Assembly: GCF_009799925.1 (NCBI RefSeq)
Contig: NZ_WELK01000001.1
Coordinates: forward strand, 806,001 to 870,000
Length of the DNA: 64,000 nt
Source of the DNA: Pseudomonas sp. R-28-1W-6
GTDB lineage: Bacteria > Pseudomonadota > Gammaproteobacteria > Pseudomonadales > Pseudomonadaceae
Direction: 5' to 3'
Shown here: positions 9,080-18,454 of the stretch, piece after piece
Layout: the number at the start of each line of letters is the position of its first letter
Position numbering within the stretch: the stretch's first letter is position 1
The notes under the pieces: generated by a model
What the model was told of the DNA's origin: nothing
The model's database searches: none
The model's input: only the letters and a program-made list of their open reading frames with translations
Translations under genes and position numbers: made by a program

Positions 9080-10486
9080 TTAGACGCTGTAGTACAGGTC
9101 GTATTCCAGCGGGTGTACGAAGGTGCGTACCTTGATTTCCTCTTCGCTCTTCAGCTCGGTGAAGGCTTCCAGGAAGTCCTTGCTGAATACGTTGCCCTTG
9201 AGCAGGAAGTCGTGGTCGGCCTCCAGGGCCTCCAGGGCTTCTTTCAGGCTGCCGCATACCTGCGGGATCAGCTTGGACTCTTCCGGCGGCAGGTCGTACA
9301 GGTTCTTGTCGGCCGCATCGCCAGGGTGGATCTTGTTCTGGATACCGTCGATACCGGCCATCAGCAGGGCGGCGAAGGCCAGGTACGGGTTGGCAGCCGG
9401 ATCCGGGAAGCGCGCCTCGATGCGACGGCCTTTCGGGCTGGCGACGTACGGGATGCGGATCGAGGCGGAACGATTGCGGGCCGAGTAGGCCAGCATCACC
9501 GGCGCTTCGAAGCCCGGAACCAGACGCTTGTAGGAGTTGGTCGCCGGGTTGGTCAGGGCGTTCAGTGCCTTGCCGTGCTTGATGATGCCGCCGATGAAGT
9601 ACAGGGCGGTATCGGACAGGCCGGCATAGCCTTCGCCGGCGAAGGTGTTCTTGCCATCCTTGGAGATGGACATGTGCACGTGCATGCCCGAGCCGTTGTC
9701 GCCGTACAGCGGCTTCGGCATGAAGGTGGCGGTCTTGCCGTAGGCGTCAGCCACGTTGTGCACGCAGTACTTCAGGGTCTGAACTTCGTCGGCCTTCTTC
9801 ACCAGGGTGTTGAACTTGACGCCGATTTCGTTCTGGCCGGCAGTGGCCACTTCGTGGTGGTGCACTTCGACGACCTGGCCCATTTCTTCCAGGGCGTTGC
9901 ACATCGCGGTGCGGATTTCGTGGTCGTAGTCGGACGGCGGGGTCGGCAGGTAGCCGCCCTTGACTGCTACGCGGTGGCCCTTGTTGCCGCCTTCGAAGTC
10001 GGCGTCGCTGCTCCAGGCCGCCTGTTCGGAGAAGATCTTGAACATCGAGCCGGACATGTCCGACTTGAACTTGACCTGGTCGAAGATGAAGAACTCCGGC
10101 TCCGGGCCAACGAATACGGTGTCACCGATACCGGTGCTTTTCAGGAACTCTTCGGCACGCTTGGCGATCGCGCGCGGGTCGCGGTCGTAGCCCTGCATGG
10201 TGGACGGCTCGATCACGTCGCAGACCAGGATCAGGGTCGGCTCTTCGGTGAACGGGTCGAGAACGGCGCTGTCGTCTTCCGGCAGCAGGATCATGTCGGA
10301 GGCTTCGATGCCTTTCCAGCCGGCCAGGGAGGAACCGTCGAACATCTTGCCGTGTTCGAAGAAGTCTTCGTCCAGGGCGTCGCGGGCCGGCATGGTGATG
10401 TGGTGCTGTTGGCCACGAATGTCAGTGAAGCGCAGGTCTACCCACTTCACATCGTGTTCTTTGATCAGTTGAATTGCCTTAGACAT
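9080..10486 (-). CDS. glnA: Glutamine synthetase, type I
   Basis: 468 residues, the length of enterobacterial GSI-beta. It makes glutamine from glutamate, ammonia and ATP as a dodecamer. The substrate-site segment [18 protein letters not shown], the metal and ATP motifs (for example [15 protein letters not shown]), and Tyr397 in NLYDLPPEE are all present; that Tyr is the adenylylation target of GlnE. Upstream lie a sigma-54 promoter and two NtrC-type sites, while ntrBC lie downstream on the same strand beyond the DUF4124 pair. The start at 10486 matches the family N terminus [20 protein letters not shown]. Confidence 0.98.
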   Translation of the reverse strand: MSKAIQLIKEHDVKWVDLRFTDIRGQQHHITMPARDALDEDFFEHGKMFDGSSLAGWKGIEASDMILLPEDDSAVLDPFTEEPTLILVCDVIEPSTMQGYDRDPRAIAKRAEEFLKSTGIGDTVFVGPEPEFFIFDQVKFKSDMSGSMFKIFSEQAAWSSDADFEGGNKGHRVAVKGGYLPTPPSDYDHEIRTAMCNALEEMGQVVEVHHHEVATAGQNEIGVKFNTLVKKADEVQTLKYCVHNVADAYGKTATFMPKPLYGDNGSGMHVHMSISKDGKNTFAGEGYAGLSDTALYFIGGIIKHGKALNALTNPATNSYKRLVPGFEAPVMLAYSARNRSASIRIPYVASPKGRRIEARFPDPAANPYLAFAALLMAGIDGIQNKIHPGDAADKNLYDLPPEESKLIPQVCGSLKEALEALEADHDFLLKGNVFSKDFLEAFTELKSEEEIKVRTFVHPLEYDLYYSV

Positions 10487-10584
10487 GCTGTCCTCCAGGT
10501 GGAAAGAGGCGGGTTATGGGGCCGCCCCCGAATATGGTTGAAGCCGGGCGGGATAATCCGCCTGAGCGACTTGCCTCACAAGGG

Positions 10585-10600
10585 AGCAATTAGTGTGCCA
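10585..10600 (-). promoter_or_regulatory. Sigma-54 promoter of glnA
   Basis: Minus-strand TGGCACACTAATTGCT fits the -24/-12 consensus TGGCAC-N5-TTGCW at every defined position. It predicts a transcription start near 10574, 88 bases before the glnA ATG. Confidence 0.88.
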
Positions 10601-10674
10601 GTGCACGGGAATGGGCGCCATGCCTGAAAATCAGGCGTTGCGCGGCTTGCACCAGTTTTTCCACCCTGCGCAGT

Positions 10675-10720
10675 GCTTCTTTTTGGTGCCTATTTTTATC
10701 GCTGCGCACCATTTTAGGTC
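10675..10720 (-). promoter_or_regulatory. Two NtrC-type enhancer sites upstream of glnA
   Basis: Windows 10675-10689 and 10706-10720 each match GCAC-N7-GTGC at 6 of 8 positions (GCTT-N7-GTGC and GCAC-N7-GGTC). Their centres are 31 bp apart, at about -108 and -139 relative to the predicted sigma-54 start, the same placement as the strong NtrC sites of E. coli glnA. An extra half-site TGCACCA lies at 10648-10654. The single matches are modest and the spacing carries the weight. Confidence 0.55.
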
Positions 10721-10769
10721 TTTTGCATTCTGCCGAGTTGTTTCTGGTTAAAGCTTGAACAATTTCCGC

Positions 10770-10775
10770 TATAAT
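10770..10775 (+). promoter_or_regulatory. Probable -10 box for thiI
   Basis: A consensus TATAAT 43 bases before the thiI ATG. A clear -35 at 16-18 bases upstream is missing (GTTAAA is the nearest), so only the -10 is claimed. Confidence 0.45.
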
Positions 10776-10818
10776 CCGCGCCCTTCTTTTTTCGGCTGCC
10801 TGGCGTACGCGCTGTCCC

Positions 10819-12276
10819 ATGAAACTCATCGTCAAACCCTTCGCGGAAATCACCATCAAGAGCCGGCCGGTGCGCAAGCAGTTCATCCGCCAGCTGGCGA
10901 AGAACATCCGCACGGTGCTGCGTGATCTGGACCCCGAGCTGGAGGTGCAGGGCGAGTGGGACAACCTCGACCTGATCAGCCAGGTGCGCGAGCCGAAGAT
11001 CCAGGCGCAGATGTTCGAGCGCCTGCGCAACACCCCGGGCATCGCCCATTTTCTCGAAGTGCACGAATATCCCTACCTCGATTTCGACGACACCTTCGAG
11101 AAATGCCGCGCGCATTTCGGCGCCCAGCTGCCTGGCAAGCGCTTCGCCGTGCGCTGCAAGCGCGCCGGCAATACCCATGATTTCACCTCGGTGGATCTGG
11201 CCGGCCACATCGGCAGCCGCCTGCGCCGCGAGTGCGGTGCCAGTGGCATCGACCTGAAGAACCCCGAGACCGAAGTGCGCCTCGAGGTGCGCTACGAGCG
11301 CCTGCTGATCATCCACGCCCAGCACCAGGGCCTGGGCGGCTATCCGCTGGGCTCGATCGAGCAGACCCTGGTGCTGATGTCCGGCGGTTTCGACTCCACC
11401 GTCGCCGCCTACCAGATGATGCGTCGCGGCCTGCTGACCCACTTCTGCTTCTTCAACCTTGGTGGCCGCGCCCACGAGCTGGGCGTGATGGAAGTGGCGC
11501 ACTACCTGTGGCAGAAGTACGGCAGCTCGCACCGCGTACTCTTTATTAGCGTGCCGTTCGAGGAAGTGGTGGGCGAGATCCTCGGCAAGGTCGACAACAG
11601 CCAGATGGGCGTGGTGCTCAAGCGCATGATGCTGCGCGCCGCCAGCCGCATCGCCGAAGAACTGCGCATCGATGCCCTGGTTACCGGCGAGGCGATCAGC
11701 CAGGTGTCCAGCCAGACCCTGCCCAACCTCTCGGTGATCGATTCGGCCACCGACATGCTGGTGCTGCGCCCGCTGATCGCCAGCCACAAGCAGGACATCA
11801 TCGACTGCGCCACGCAGATCGGCACCGCCGAGTTCGCCAAGCACATGCCCGAGTACTGCGGGGTGATCTCGGTGAACCCGACCACCCGGGCCAAGCCGGG
11901 GCGCATCGAACATGAAGAAACCCACTTCGACATGGCCATCCTCGAGCGTGCCCTGGAGCGCGCCACGCGGATCACCGTCGACCGGGTGATCGACCAGCTG
12001 GGCGAAGACCTGCAGGTCGAGATCGTTGCCGAGGCGCTGCCCGGGCAGATCGTCCTCGATATCCGCCATCCGGATGCCGCCGAAGACGAGCCGCTGGTGT
12101 TGCCGGGCATCGAGGTCCAGACTCTGCCGTTCTACGCCATCAACAACCGTTTCAAGGAACTGGATGCCAATCGTCAGTACCTGCTGTATTGCGATAAGGG
12201 TGTCATGAGCCGCCTGCATGCTCACCATCTGTTGAGCGAGGGGCATGCCAATGTGCGCGTTTATCGTCCGGCATAA
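10819..12276 (+). CDS. thiI: tRNA 4-thiouridine sulfurtransferase ThiI
   Basis: 485 residues in the long, rhodanese-containing form. An N-terminal ferredoxin-like and THUMP region (about 1-165) binds tRNA. The PP-loop SGGFDS at 188-193 adenylates U8. Cys347 in [10 protein letters not shown] and the rhodanese active Cys458 in [10 protein letters not shown] form the catalytic pair that carries persulfide sulfur. It makes s4U8 in tRNA and, in bacteria with this C-terminal domain, may feed thiazole synthesis. It is divergent from glnA and ends in VRVYRPA. Confidence 0.96.
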   Translation: MKLIVKPFAEITIKSRPVRKQFIRQLAKNIRTVLRDLDPELEVQGEWDNLDLISQVREPKIQAQMFERLRNTPGIAHFLEVHEYPYLDFDDTFEKCRAHFGAQLPGKRFAVRCKRAGNTHDFTSVDLAGHIGSRLRRECGASGIDLKNPETEVRLEVRYERLLIIHAQHQGLGGYPLGSIEQTLVLMSGGFDSTVAAYQMMRRGLLTHFCFFNLGGRAHELGVMEVAHYLWQKYGSSHRVLFISVPFEEVVGEILGKVDNSQMGVVLKRMMLRAASRIAEELRIDALVTGEAISQVSSQTLPNLSVIDSATDMLVLRPLIASHKQDIIDCATQIGTAEFAKHMPEYCGVISVNPTTRAKPGRIEHEETHFDMAILERALERATRITVDRVIDQLGEDLQVEIVAEALPGQIVLDIRHPDAAEDEPLVLPGIEVQTLPFYAINNRFKELDANRQYLLYCDKGVMSRLHAHHLLSEGHANVRVYRPA

Positions 12277-12330
12277 ACAGCCGGGTTGGCTCGGTGGCAG
12301 TATCCGCCACCGCCCTCCCGACCGGCTGTT
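12277..12330. other. Long stem-loop in the thiI-typA gap
   Basis: AACAGCCGG at 12277-12285 pairs with CCGGCTGTT at 12322-12330, and inside it CGGTGGC at 12292-12298 pairs with GCCACCG at 12305-12311. No T run follows, so it looks less like a terminator than like a structured leader of typA or an mRNA 3' end of thiI. Its left arm starts directly after the thiI stop. Confidence 0.55.
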
Positions 12331-12405
12331 GCGCTAAAGCCGTTGCCGAACCTTTTTATTGCCGCAACCCGTCGCGGCCGCTGAATCCCTAATCGAGACG
12401 ACACT

Positions 12406-14217
12406 GTGATCGAAAATCTCCGCAATATCGCCATCATCGCCCACGTCGACCATGGCAAGACCACCCTGGTAGACAAACTGCTGCGCCTGTCCGGCACCCT
12501 CGACCGCAAAGAGCTGGAATCCGAGCGCGTGATGGACTCCAACGACCAGGAAAAAGAGCGTGGCATCACCATTCTGGCGAAGAACACCGCCCTGAAGTGG
12601 AACGGCTACGACATCAACATCGTCGACACCCCCGGCCACGCCGACTTCGGCGGTGAAGTCGAGCGCGTGATGTCGATGGTCGACTCCGTGCTGCTGGTGG
12701 TCGATGCCCAGGACGGCCCGATGCCGCAGACCCGTTTCGTGACCCAGAAGGCGTTCAAGGCCGGCCTGCGTCCGATCGTGGTGGTGAACAAGATCGACCG
12801 CCCGGGCGCGCGTCCGGACTGGGTCATCGACCAGATCTTCGACCTGTTCGACAACCTCGGCGCCACCGAAGAGCAGCTGGACTTCCCGATCGTCTACGCC
12901 AGCGCCCTGAACGGCATCGCCGGTCTGGACCACGAGAACATGGACGAGCACATGGATGCCCTGTTCCAGGCCATCGTTGACCACGTGCCGGCGCCGAAAG
13001 TCGACGTCGACGGTCCGTTCCAGATGCAGATCTCCCAGCTGGACTACAACAGCTTCCTCGGCGTCATCGGCATCGGCCGTATCGCCCGCGGCAGCGTCAA
13101 GACCAACACCCCGGTGATCGCCATCGGCGCCGACGGCAAGAAGCGTCAGGGCCGTATCCTGAAGATCATGGGTCACTCCGGCCTGCACCGCGTCGAAGTC
13201 GCCGAAGCCCAGGCCGGCGACATCGTCTGCGTCAGCGGCATGGACGAGCTGTACATCTCCGACACCCTGTGCGACATGAACAACGTCGAAGCCCTGCCGC
13301 CGCTGTCGGTGGACGAGCCGACCGTGTCCATGACCTTCCAGGTCAACGACTCGCCGTTCTGCGGCAAGGAAGGCAAGTTCGTCACCAGCCGCAACATCAA
13401 GGAGCGTCTGGAGAAGGAACTGCTGCACAACGTCGCCCTGCGCGTCGAAGAAGGCGACTCGGCCGACAAGTTCAAGGTCTCCGGCCGTGGCGAACTGCAC
13501 CTCTCGGTACTGATCGAAACCATGCGCCGCGAAGGCTTCGAGATGGCCGTCGGCCGTCCGGAAGTGGTGATCAAGGAAGTCAACGGCGAGAAGCAGGAAC
13601 CCTACGAGAACGTCATCGTCGACATCGAAGAGCAGCACCAGGGTGCGCTGATGGAGCAGATGGGTCTGCGCAAGGGCGATCTGACCAACATGGTCCCGGA
13701 CGGCAAGGGTCGTATCCGCCTGGAATACACCATTCCGGCCCGCGGCCTGATCGGTTTCCGTAACGCCTTCCTGACCATGACCTCGGGTAGCGGCATCCTG
13801 ACCTCGACCTTCAGCCACTACGGCCCGATCAAGGTCGGCGAAGTCGGCCACCGCCAGAACGGCGTGCTGGTCTCCATGGCCACCGGCAAGGCGCTGACCT
13901 ACTCCCTGGAAACCCTGCAGGACCGCGGCAAGCTGTTCCTCGAGCCGGGCCAGGAAATCTACGAAGGCCAGCTGTGCGGCATCAACAGCCGTGACAACGA
14001 CCTGGTGATCAACCCCACCAAGGGCAAGAAGCTCGACAACATGCGCGCTTCCGGCAAGGACGAGACCATCGCCCTGGTGCCGCCGATCAAGTTCACCCTT
14101 GAGCAGGCCCTGGAGTTCATCGATGACGACGAACTGGTCGAAGTCACGCCGAAGTCGATCCGTCTGCGCAAGAAGTTCCTCAGCGAGACCGACCGAAAGC
14201 GCCACAGCAAGAAGTAA
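12406..14217 (+). CDS. typA: Ribosome-associated translational GTPase TypA/BipA
   Basis: 603 residues. The GTPase domain has G1 AHVDHGKTT at residues 12-20, G2 in the ERGITI segment, G3 [15 protein letters not shown] and G4 NKID. EF-G-like domains II, III and V follow (for example [20 protein letters not shown]) and the BipA-specific C-terminal domain completes it. It acts on ribosomes in stress and cold adaptation. The start codon is GTG at 12406, giving [17 protein letters not shown] as in other pseudomonads; no in-frame ATG fits. A strong terminator follows. Confidence 0.97.
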   Translation: MIENLRNIAIIAHVDHGKTTLVDKLLRLSGTLDRKELESERVMDSNDQEKERGITILAKNTALKWNGYDINIVDTPGHADFGGEVERVMSMVDSVLLVVDAQDGPMPQTRFVTQKAFKAGLRPIVVVNKIDRPGARPDWVIDQIFDLFDNLGATEEQLDFPIVYASALNGIAGLDHENMDEHMDALFQAIVDHVPAPKVDVDGPFQMQISQLDYNSFLGVIGIGRIARGSVKTNTPVIAIGADGKKRQGRILKIMGHSGLHRVEVAEAQAGDIVCVSGMDELYISDTLCDMNNVEALPPLSVDEPTVSMTFQVNDSPFCGKEGKFVTSRNIKERLEKELLHNVALRVEEGDSADKFKVSGRGELHLSVLIETMRREGFEMAVGRPEVVIKEVNGEKQEPYENVIVDIEEQHQGALMEQMGLRKGDLTNMVPDGKGRIRLEYTIPARGLIGFRNAFLTMTSGSGILTSTFSHYGPIKVGEVGHRQNGVLVSMATGKALTYSLETLQDRGKLFLEPGQEIYEGQLCGINSRDNDLVINPTKGKKLDNMRASGKDETIALVPPIKFTLEQALEFIDDDELVEVTPKSIRLRKKFLSETDRKRHSKK

Positions 14218-14238
14218 GTTCTAGCTGCGCTGCACCCG

Positions 14239-14272
14239 ACGCCCCCGCAGGCTCTGCCTGCGGGGGCGTTTT
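14239..14272 (+). terminator. Terminator of typA
   Basis: ACGCCCCCGCAGGC pairs with GCCTGCGGGGGCGT across a short TCT-type loop and runs into TTTTC. It marks the end of the conserved block. Confidence 0.85.
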
Positions 14273-14397
14273 CATGGCGGGCGGGAAAGTTCCGGGAGCA
14301 GGCTGCCGCGCGGGACGAACGGCACTCCGGGGCGGTGCGGCGGGGCTAGGCTGAAAGAGGCGAACGGCCTGTGTGGGGCGGTTCGCGGGAGGTCGGC

Positions 14398-15045
14398 ATG
14401 AAACCTGTTGAGTGGTATATCGACGGCGTGCAGTTCGGCAGCTGCAACTGCATCTACGCCTGCCCCTGTCAGTTCGAGGGCTTGCCCAGCCAGGGCCACT
14501 GCCGCGGCTTCGAGGTGTTGCGCATCGAGCGCGGACGCTTCGCCGAGGTCGAGCTGGCCGGCCTGCAGGCCGCCATCCTGTACGCCTGGCCGGGGCCGAT
14601 CTTCGAGGGCCGCGGCGAGATGCAGCTGATCATCGACGAGCGCGCCGACGCCGCGCAGCGCGAGGCCCTGGGCCAGGTGCTGCAGGGCGGCGAGACCAAT
14701 CCGGGCGCCACCCACTGGTGGGTGTTCCACGCCATGAGCGAAACGGTGCATGCGCCGCTGTTCCTGCCCATCGACTTCAGCGTGGATATCGCGGCGCGCA
14801 GCGCCCGGGTCAGCATTGCCGGGGTGCTGGAGTCCGTCGGCCGGCCGATCCTCAGCCCGGCCACCGGCGAGGAGCACCGGGTGCGCATCGACATTCCCGC
14901 CGGGATCGAGTTCGAGCTGGCCGAGATCGGCCGGGCCGACACCCGCGCCCGGGCGGCCATCGAGCTGGACCTGCAGGACAGCTACGGGCAGTTCAACCGG
15001 GTCTGGCACTCGCGCGACGGCGTGGTACACGCGCCGGCGCGATGA
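14398..15045 (+). CDS. DUF1326 cysteine-rich cytoplasmic protein
   Basis: 215 residues. The N terminus holds a compact Cys cluster: Cys16, Cys18, Cys22, Cys24 and Cys35, in GSCNCIYACPCQFEG and GHCRG. This is the hallmark of DUF1326 proteins and looks like a metal or cluster site. There is no signal peptide or transmembrane segment. The remainder is a mixed alpha/beta domain of unknown role, with HWWVFHAMSETVHAPLF near residue 105. The stop overlaps the start of the DUF2182 gene (ATGA), so both proteins are made together and probably act as a pair. Metal binding is inference from the Cys spacing. Confidence 0.82.
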   Translation: MKPVEWYIDGVQFGSCNCIYACPCQFEGLPSQGHCRGFEVLRIERGRFAEVELAGLQAAILYAWPGPIFEGRGEMQLIIDERADAAQREALGQVLQGGETNPGATHWWVFHAMSETVHAPLFLPIDFSVDIAARSARVSIAGVLESVGRPILSPATGEEHRVRIDIPAGIEFELAEIGRADTRARAAIELDLQDSYGQFNRVWHSRDGVVHAPAR

Positions 15046-15821
15046 GCCTGGAAACCCTGCTCAGGCGGGACCGCTGGCTGGCGCTGGCGGCGCTGGGCCT
15101 GCTGTTGCTGGCGGCCTGGGGCTACGTGCTGAGCGGCGCCGGCATGGGCATGGATGCCTGGGACATGACCCGCATGCCCAGCGTCTTTGGCCTGGCGCCG
15201 CGACCGCAGGCCTGGTCCTGGGGCTATGCCCTGCTGATGCTGGCCATGTGGTGGAGCATGATGCTGGCGATGATGCTGCCCAGTGCCGCGCCGGTGCTGC
15301 TGCTGGTGGCGGCGCTGAATCGGCGCGCCCAGCCGGGACGCCAGCCGTTCGGCAGCTGCGCCGGCTTCGTCGCCGGCTACCTGCTGGCGTGGGGCGGCTT
15401 CAGCCTGCTGGCGGTGCTGCTGCAGTGGCTGCTGATGCGCCAGGGCCTGCTCACCGCCATGCTCGGCAACACGTCCCGGCCGCTGGCCGGGGTGATCCTG
15501 CTGGTGGCCGGGGCCTGGCAGTTCAGCCCGCTCAAGCATGCCTGCCTGCACCACTGCCAGGCGCCGGTGCAGTTCCTCGTGCAGGCCCGCCAGCGCGGCT
15601 GCGGCAGCCTCTGCTCGGGGGCACGGCATGGCCTGTACTGCCTCGGCTGCTGCTGGGCGCTGATGGCCCTGCTGTTTGCCGGCGGGGTGATGAACCTGTA
15701 CTGGATCATCGGCCTGACCCTCTATGTCATGGCCGAGAAGCTGCTGCCGGGCGATCCCTGGCTGAGCCGCCTGGCCGGCGCCGGCCTGCTGCTCGGCGGC
15801 TTGTGGCTGCTGGCGGCCTAG
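15042..15821 (+). CDS. DUF2182 polytopic membrane protein, partner of the DUF1326 protein
   Basis: 259 residues, five to six transmembrane helices. Met-rich helices (LLMLAMWWSMMLAMMLP) and a central Cys-rich stretch (HACLHHCQAP, GCGSLCSGARHGLYCLGCCW) give many potential soft-metal ligands. DUF2182 is often described as a predicted metal-binding membrane family, with no established function that I know of. Translation starts at ATG 15042 inside the DUF1326 stop. Upstream reading in the same frame crosses the DUF1326 gene and is a shadow. Confidence 0.82.
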   Translation: MSLETLLRRDRWLALAALGLLLLAAWGYVLSGAGMGMDAWDMTRMPSVFGLAPRPQAWSWGYALLMLAMWWSMMLAMMLPSAAPVLLLVAALNRRAQPGRQPFGSCAGFVAGYLLAWGGFSLLAVLLQWLLMRQGLLTAMLGNTSRPLAGVILLVAGAWQFSPLKHACLHHCQAPVQFLVQARQRGCGSLCSGARHGLYCLGCCWALMALLFAGGVMNLYWIIGLTLYVMAEKLLPGDPWLSRLAGAGLLLGGLWLLAA

Positions 15822-15934
15822 TCCACAGGGCCTTGCGCTTGGCCGGCTATTTGACGAAGTTTTCACTTCCCGCGTGACAGGGTAGGCAGATATTGCTGGG
15901 ACTCTTCTGTCCGGCACTGGCACGAGGCATGGGT

Positions 15935-17701
15935 ATGGCGGCAGTTGAGCGCATGGCTGGGGGCAGCAAGGGCACCGATTGGGCAGGCCTGGGCTGGATG
16001 TTCCTGTTCTTCTGGTACTTCTCCGGGGTGACCCAGCTGCTGATCCAGCTGACCGGTACCGCCGGCTTTGCCGGTTTTCGCCAGGCGTTCCTGCTCAGCG
16101 CCCTGTGGCTGGTGCCGCTGCTGCTGTTCCCGGCGCGCGCCCGTCTGCTCGCGGCGCTACTGGGCGGCTTCCTGTGGCTGTGCTCGCTGGCCGGCTTCGG
16201 CTACTTCCTGATCTACGGCCAGGAGTTCTCGCAGAGCGTCATCTTCATCCTGTTCGAGTCCAACGTGAGCGAAGGCAGCGAGTACCTGGCGCAGTATTTC
16301 GCCTGGTGGATGGTGCCGGCATTCCTCGCCTACGGCCTGGGCGCCTGGCTGCTGTGGCGCCGTGTGCGCCCGGTCTACCTGACCCGCCCGGTGGCGCTGC
16401 TGGCCTCGCTGGCCATGCTGTTCGCCTCGGTCGGCTACCCGGCGATCCGCCAGTTCAGCAAGCATGACAATCCGCTGACCGCCCTGGAGAACTTCGAGGA
16501 GCGCATCGAGCCGGCCACGCCCTGGCAGCTGGTGGTGGGCTATCGCCAGTACCGTGCGCAGCTGGCCAACATGCAGGCCCTGCTGGAAGGCAGCAGGCAG
16601 ATCGCGCCGCTGCGCAATCTGCAGGATGCCCATGCCGGCCAGCCGGCCACCCTGGTGCTGGTCATCGGCGAGTCGACCAACCGCCAGCGCATGAGCCTGT
16701 ACGGCTATCCGCGGCAGACCACGCCCGAGCTGGACCAGCTGCGCGACCAGCTGCAGGTGTTCGACAACGTGGTCACTCCGCGCCCCTACACCATCGAGGC
16801 GCTGCAGCAGGTGCTGACCTTCGCCGACCAGGAAAACCCCGAGGCCTACCTGAGCACGCCGTCGCTGGTCAGCCTGATGAAGCAGGCCGGCTACAAGACC
16901 TACTGGATCACCAACCAGCAGACCATCACCAAGCGCAACACCATGCTCACCACCTTCTCCAAGCAGGCCGACGAGCAGTTCTACCTGAACAACAACCGCG
17001 AGCAGAACGCCCGCCAGTACGACGGCGACGTGTTCGAGCCGTTCGCCAAGGTGCTGGCCGATACGGCGCCGCGCAAGTTCGTCGTGGTCCACCTGCTCGG
17101 TGCCCACATGAGCTACCAGTACCGCTATCCGCCGGAGTTCGAGCACTTCACCGACCGCAGCGGCGCGCCGGACTCGGTGACCGACGACCAGTTGCCGACC
17201 TACAACAGCTACGACAATGCCGTGCGCTACAACGACCACGTGGTCGCCAGCCTGATCAAGCGCTTCGCCGCCACCGACCCGAACGGCCTGCTGCTGTACC
17301 TGGCCGACCACGGCGAGGCGGTGTTCGATGCACCGAAAGGCGGGGTGCTGGGGCGCAACGAGGCGGCGCCGACCAGCCCGATGTACACCATCCCCTTCAT
17401 CGTCTGGCATTCGCCGCGCTGGCAGGCCGCGCAGCCGCGTGACTTCAGCCTGGCGCTGGGGCGGCCCTACAGCAGCTCGCACTTCATCCACACCTGGTCG
17501 GACCTGGTCGGGCTGCGTTATGCCGAGTTCGATGCCAGCAAGAGCCTGGTCAGCGCCGAGTTCAAGCCGCGTCCACTGCTGATCGGCAATCCCGCGCAGC
17601 CGCAGAGCCTGATCGACTTCAGCCTGATCAAACCGAAGGCGACGACCTCGAATCTGGCCCAGCAGGAGCCGCCGAGCAAGGAAGTGCCCAGGGCGCTGTA
17701 G
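15935..17701 (+). CDS. Phosphoethanolamine transferase, CptA/EptC-like
   Basis: 588 residues. About five N-terminal transmembrane helices (to residue about 165) are followed by a periplasmic sulfatase-fold domain. The nucleophile motif LVIGESTNRQRMSLYGY with its Thr, the segment ITNQQTITKRN, and the metal motif LYLADHGEAV are all present. Such enzymes move phosphoethanolamine from phosphatidylethanolamine to lipid A or LPS core; the ESTxxRMSLYGY form is closest to CptA of E. coli, which modifies core heptose. The start at 15935 is chosen because GAGG lies seven to eight bases upstream; ATG 15929 and TTG 15893 are alternatives. The exact acceptor cannot be told from sequence. Confidence 0.85.
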   Translation: MAAVERMAGGSKGTDWAGLGWMFLFFWYFSGVTQLLIQLTGTAGFAGFRQAFLLSALWLVPLLLFPARARLLAALLGGFLWLCSLAGFGYFLIYGQEFSQSVIFILFESNVSEGSEYLAQYFAWWMVPAFLAYGLGAWLLWRRVRPVYLTRPVALLASLAMLFASVGYPAIRQFSKHDNPLTALENFEERIEPATPWQLVVGYRQYRAQLANMQALLEGSRQIAPLRNLQDAHAGQPATLVLVIGESTNRQRMSLYGYPRQTTPELDQLRDQLQVFDNVVTPRPYTIEALQQVLTFADQENPEAYLSTPSLVSLMKQAGYKTYWITNQQTITKRNTMLTTFSKQADEQFYLNNNREQNARQYDGDVFEPFAKVLADTAPRKFVVVHLLGAHMSYQYRYPPEFEHFTDRSGAPDSVTDDQLPTYNSYDNAVRYNDHVVASLIKRFAATDPNGLLLYLADHGEAVFDAPKGGVLGRNEAAPTSPMYTIPFIVWHSPRWQAAQPRDFSLALGRPYSSSHFIHTWSDLVGLRYAEFDASKSLVSAEFKPRPLLIGNPAQPQSLIDFSLIKPKATTSNLAQQEPPSKEVPRAL

Positions 17702-18103
17702 TCAGCCCTGGGTTTTCGGCCGCCAGGCGCAATAGCCGGGGCGCGGGCCGATGCGCGGGTGGTTGCGGCAGGTGTCCGGGCGCTGCTCGTAGACGGTGCA
17801 CAGGCGGGTCTTGCGATCCAGATACATGCAGTCGCCGTTGCTCATGCGGGTCAGGGTGAAGATCCCCGACTTGGCGTTGAAACGCTCGATCAGCCCTTCC
17901 TTTTGCAGGCGCTTGGCGATGTTCTTCGGCGGCTCGCCGCGCTCGAACTCGTCGACCACGCCGATGCGGATCAGGTCGACGATGCGCACTTCCACCGGCA
18001 TGGTGCAGCAGGTCGACATGCAGCTGGTGCACATGTCCCTGGTGTACTTGCTCCAGGTTTCCAGGCGGTCGATTTCCGCGGCGGCGATCAGTTGAGGTTT
18101 CAT
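17702..18103 (-). CDS. YkgJ-family cysteine-cluster protein
   Basis: 133 residues. The conserved Cys pattern is CTSCMSTCC near residue 25, then GDCMYLD, RLCTVYEQRPDTCRNHP and a final YCAW, as in the YkgJ zinc- or iron-chelating family. There is no signal peptide. The function is not known. The start at 18103 gives MKPQLIAAAEIDRLETW; the 66-residue upstream extension would cover the GacA site of rsmY and is rejected. From memory, rsmY in P. aeruginosa also adjoins such a gene (PA0528), so the neighbourhood supports both calls. It is convergent with the CptA-like gene. Confidence 0.85.
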   Translation of the reverse strand: MKPQLIAAAEIDRLETWSKYTRDMCTSCMSTCCTMPVEVRIVDLIRIGVVDEFERGEPPKNIAKRLQKEGLIERFNAKSGIFTLTRMSNGDCMYLDRKTRLCTVYEQRPDTCRNHPRIGPRPGYCAWRPKTQG

Positions 18104-18194
18104 CGGCAGGGTCACAGGCGCGCAGCGCACAAGGTTGGGCGCGCGATGATAACGGTAGCGGCGAATTTGTGAACCCTTTCCTGCCGGGCGGCCG

Positions 18195-18212
18195 TGTACG
18201 TCATGGCTTACA
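18195..18212 (+). promoter_or_regulatory. GacA upstream activating site of rsmY
   Basis: TGTACGTCATGGCTTACA matches the 18-bp GacA consensus TGTAAG-N6-CTTACA with one mismatch in the left arm. It ends about 55 bases before the predicted rsmY start, a normal distance for rsm genes. Confidence 0.8.
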
Positions 18213-18266
18213 CGGCGTGCCGGCGATGGCCGCTTCCGGCCATTCGAACAGCTGTTTAATCTGCCC

Positions 18267-18395
18267 ACCAAGGACGACGCGCAGGAAGCGCAGCAAAACA
18301 ACAGGGATTAGTAGGATTGCTTGCCAGGATGGCGAGTCGACCAGGGAAGTCAGGAACCAATCTGCAGAACCCCGCGCTAGCGGGGTTTTTCTTTT
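18267..18395 (+). ncRNA. rsmY: Small regulatory RNA RsmY
   Basis: A TTTAAT -10 lies at 18255-18260 and an intrinsic terminator (CCCCGC-GCTA-GCGGGG, then TTTTTCTTTTT) ends the transcript near 18395. The roughly 125-nt RNA holds seven GGA motifs, at 18271, 18283, 18303, 18312, 18325, 18342 and 18351. At least two are presented in hairpin loops: GCGC-AGGAA-GCGC and CTTGCC-AGGAT-GGCGAG. That is the design of Rsm RNAs that bind and sequester the translational repressor RsmA. The GacA box upstream and the YkgJ neighbour point to rsmY over rsmZ or rsmX. The exact 5' end is inferred. Confidence 0.88.
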
Positions 18396-18423
18396 TCTGC
18401 GTCCCGGTTTTTGCCGTCCTGTC

Positions 18424-18444
18424 GTAGGGTGCGCCGCGCGCACC
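18424..18444. repeat. Half copy of the GTAGGGTGCGC repeat
   Basis: GTAGGGTGCGCCGCGCGCACC corresponds to the left half of the full palindromes at 20550, 23323, 31294 and 33453. The right half is missing; it lies between the rsmY terminator and the end of the AraC gene. Confidence 0.7.
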
Positions 18445-18454
18445 GATCATCCGC

